NCBI GenBank assembly: GCA_012522615.1
Contig: JAAYKB010000077.1
Span: forward strand, 1-20,708
Direction of reading: 5' to 3'
DNA: 20,708 nt
Source: Clostridiales bacterium
Lineage (GTDB): Bacteria; Bacillota; Clostridia; Oscillospirales; Acutalibacteraceae
The notes under the pieces are model-generated. The model saw only the letters and a program-made list of their open reading frames with translations, was not told where the DNA came from and made no database searches. The position numbers and the translations under genes were made by a program. Position 1 is the first letter of the stretch; each line of letters begins with the position of its first letter. This document shows, piece after piece, positions 20,078-20,708 of the stretch.

Positions 20078-20708
20078 TTATTTTTTTGTTGGTTGGTGAT
20101 GGCTGTCAACAAAGGCGCGCAGGGCGTCGAAATCCTCAATACATCGTTTCGGTATCCTCAGAAAAATCGACTCTGAGAAAAACTCGACATCATTCGGCCT
20201 TTCAACCGCGCGCTGCACATCTTTCCATTCCAGCTTGATCCGGTCTGATTTTTCACTGGAGTTTACCTCTATACCCTTATCGGCAAGCAGGACGTTTATC
20301 CTTGTGCTTGTCATATTGTCGTATGCCCTGCCCGCCCTTGTCCTCGCCCCGAAAATCCGGAACAGGAACAGGCCGGCGTTGACGGCCACGTATACTGCGA
20401 TGCCGAAACCGAAATCATACAAAAGACCGAACATCAGGGCGGCCATCAGGGACATGAAGCTGTATAGCGGCAAAAGCTTTAAAAGGCCGCGCAGAGCGGT
20501 GTCCGCCGCGATTTTGACAAACTCGTCACGACTGTAATTTATCTCGACACTAATCGAGTTTTCGTCGCGCCACTCCTCATTGTCCGGCTCGTCATCCGGT
20601 CGGGATATATGCCCGGCAGCCGTCGGAATCAGCGGGGCTTCTATCTTTTGCCGGGTTTGCGGAATCGCCGTCAAAACAGTGCGGCGCAGGGCTTCGGCAT
20701 CCTCCGAG
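20078..20708 (-). CDS. YcxB-like membrane protein, probably open at the right edge
   Basis: The frame stays open to the window edge. The first available start, a TTG at 20672-20674, has no ribosome site, so the true start is probably outside. Visible: a polar N-terminal stretch (DEPDNEEWRDE), a roughly 50-residue hydrophobic region with two helices (LLPLYSFMSLMAALMFGLLY and GIAVYVAVNAGLFLFRIFG), then a C-terminal domain of the YcxB type (INVLLADKGIEVNSSEKSD, LEWKDVQRAVE, SESIFLRIPKRCI). Such proteins are membrane-anchored and of unknown function. It is directly upstream of gyrA on the same strand, where gyrB is often found. Confidence 0.65.
   Translation of the reverse strand, partial: SEDAEALRRTVLTAIPQTRQKIEAPLIPTAAGHISRPDDEPDNEEWRDENSISVEINYSRDEFVKIAADTALRGLLKLLPLYSFMSLMAALMFGLLYDFGFGIAVYVAVNAGLFLFRIFGARTRAGRAYDNMTSTRINVLLADKGIEVNSSEKSDRIKLEWKDVQRAVERPNDVEFFSESIFLRIPKRCIEDFDALRAFVDSHHQPTKK

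Overview
This window looks like part of the chromosome of an anaerobic, endospore-forming Clostridia bacterium, most likely of the Oscillospirales/Ruminococcaceae type. The evidence is an oxygen-sensitive class III ribonucleotide reductase (nrdD/nrdG), two small CotF-like spore coat proteins, a Spo0J/Soj pair together with a Noc-type ParB paralogue, a fairly GC-rich coding style, and frequent TTG or GTG starts behind strong Shine-Dalgarno sequences. Almost all of it is ordinary chromosome. There is no CRISPR array, phage, insertion sequence, tRNA or rRNA that I can see, and no stretch over 300 bases lacks a gene.

Left part (1-5.7 kb): a 5'-truncated YyaL-type thioredoxin-domain protein on +, a bidirectional terminator, two coat-protein genes on -, then nrdD and nrdG on +. 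nrdD has a textbook sigma-A promoter overlaid by two NrdR-box-like sequences 32 bp apart. Middle-left (5.7-9.05 kb, all -): serS, a YbaK-type aminoacyl-tRNA deacylase, an acyl-ACP thioesterase, and an unrecognised gene with a possible PD-(D/E)XK-like core plus a C-terminal helix-turn-helix.

Centre and right (9.05-20.7 kb, all -, read right to left): a YcxB-like membrane protein (open at the right edge), gyrA, an unrecognised four-helix membrane protein, yebC, an 80-nt inverted repeat, mnmE, mnmG, rsmG, noc, parA, parB. The mnmE-mnmG-rsmG-noc-parA-parB run is the classic left arm of the Firmicutes origin region and gyrA belongs to the classic right arm. Here they run in the same direction about 1.5 kb apart, so the usual layout around oriC has been rearranged. 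oriC, dnaA, rpmH, yidC and jag are not in the window.

How the parts fit: ParA and ParB segregate the origin, and two parS sites (one between noc and parA, one inside mnmG) lie beside their genes. MnmE and MnmG together modify the tRNA wobble uridine, RsmG methylates 16S rRNA, and SerRS and the YbaK protein act in tRNA charging and proofreading. NrdD and NrdG make deoxynucleotides without oxygen. I found no convincing novel multi-gene system. The best leads are the NrdR operator pair, the composite parS site, a palindrome in rsmG resembling a Noc-binding site, the uncharacterised gene at 5667-6407, and the rearranged origin neighbourhood.
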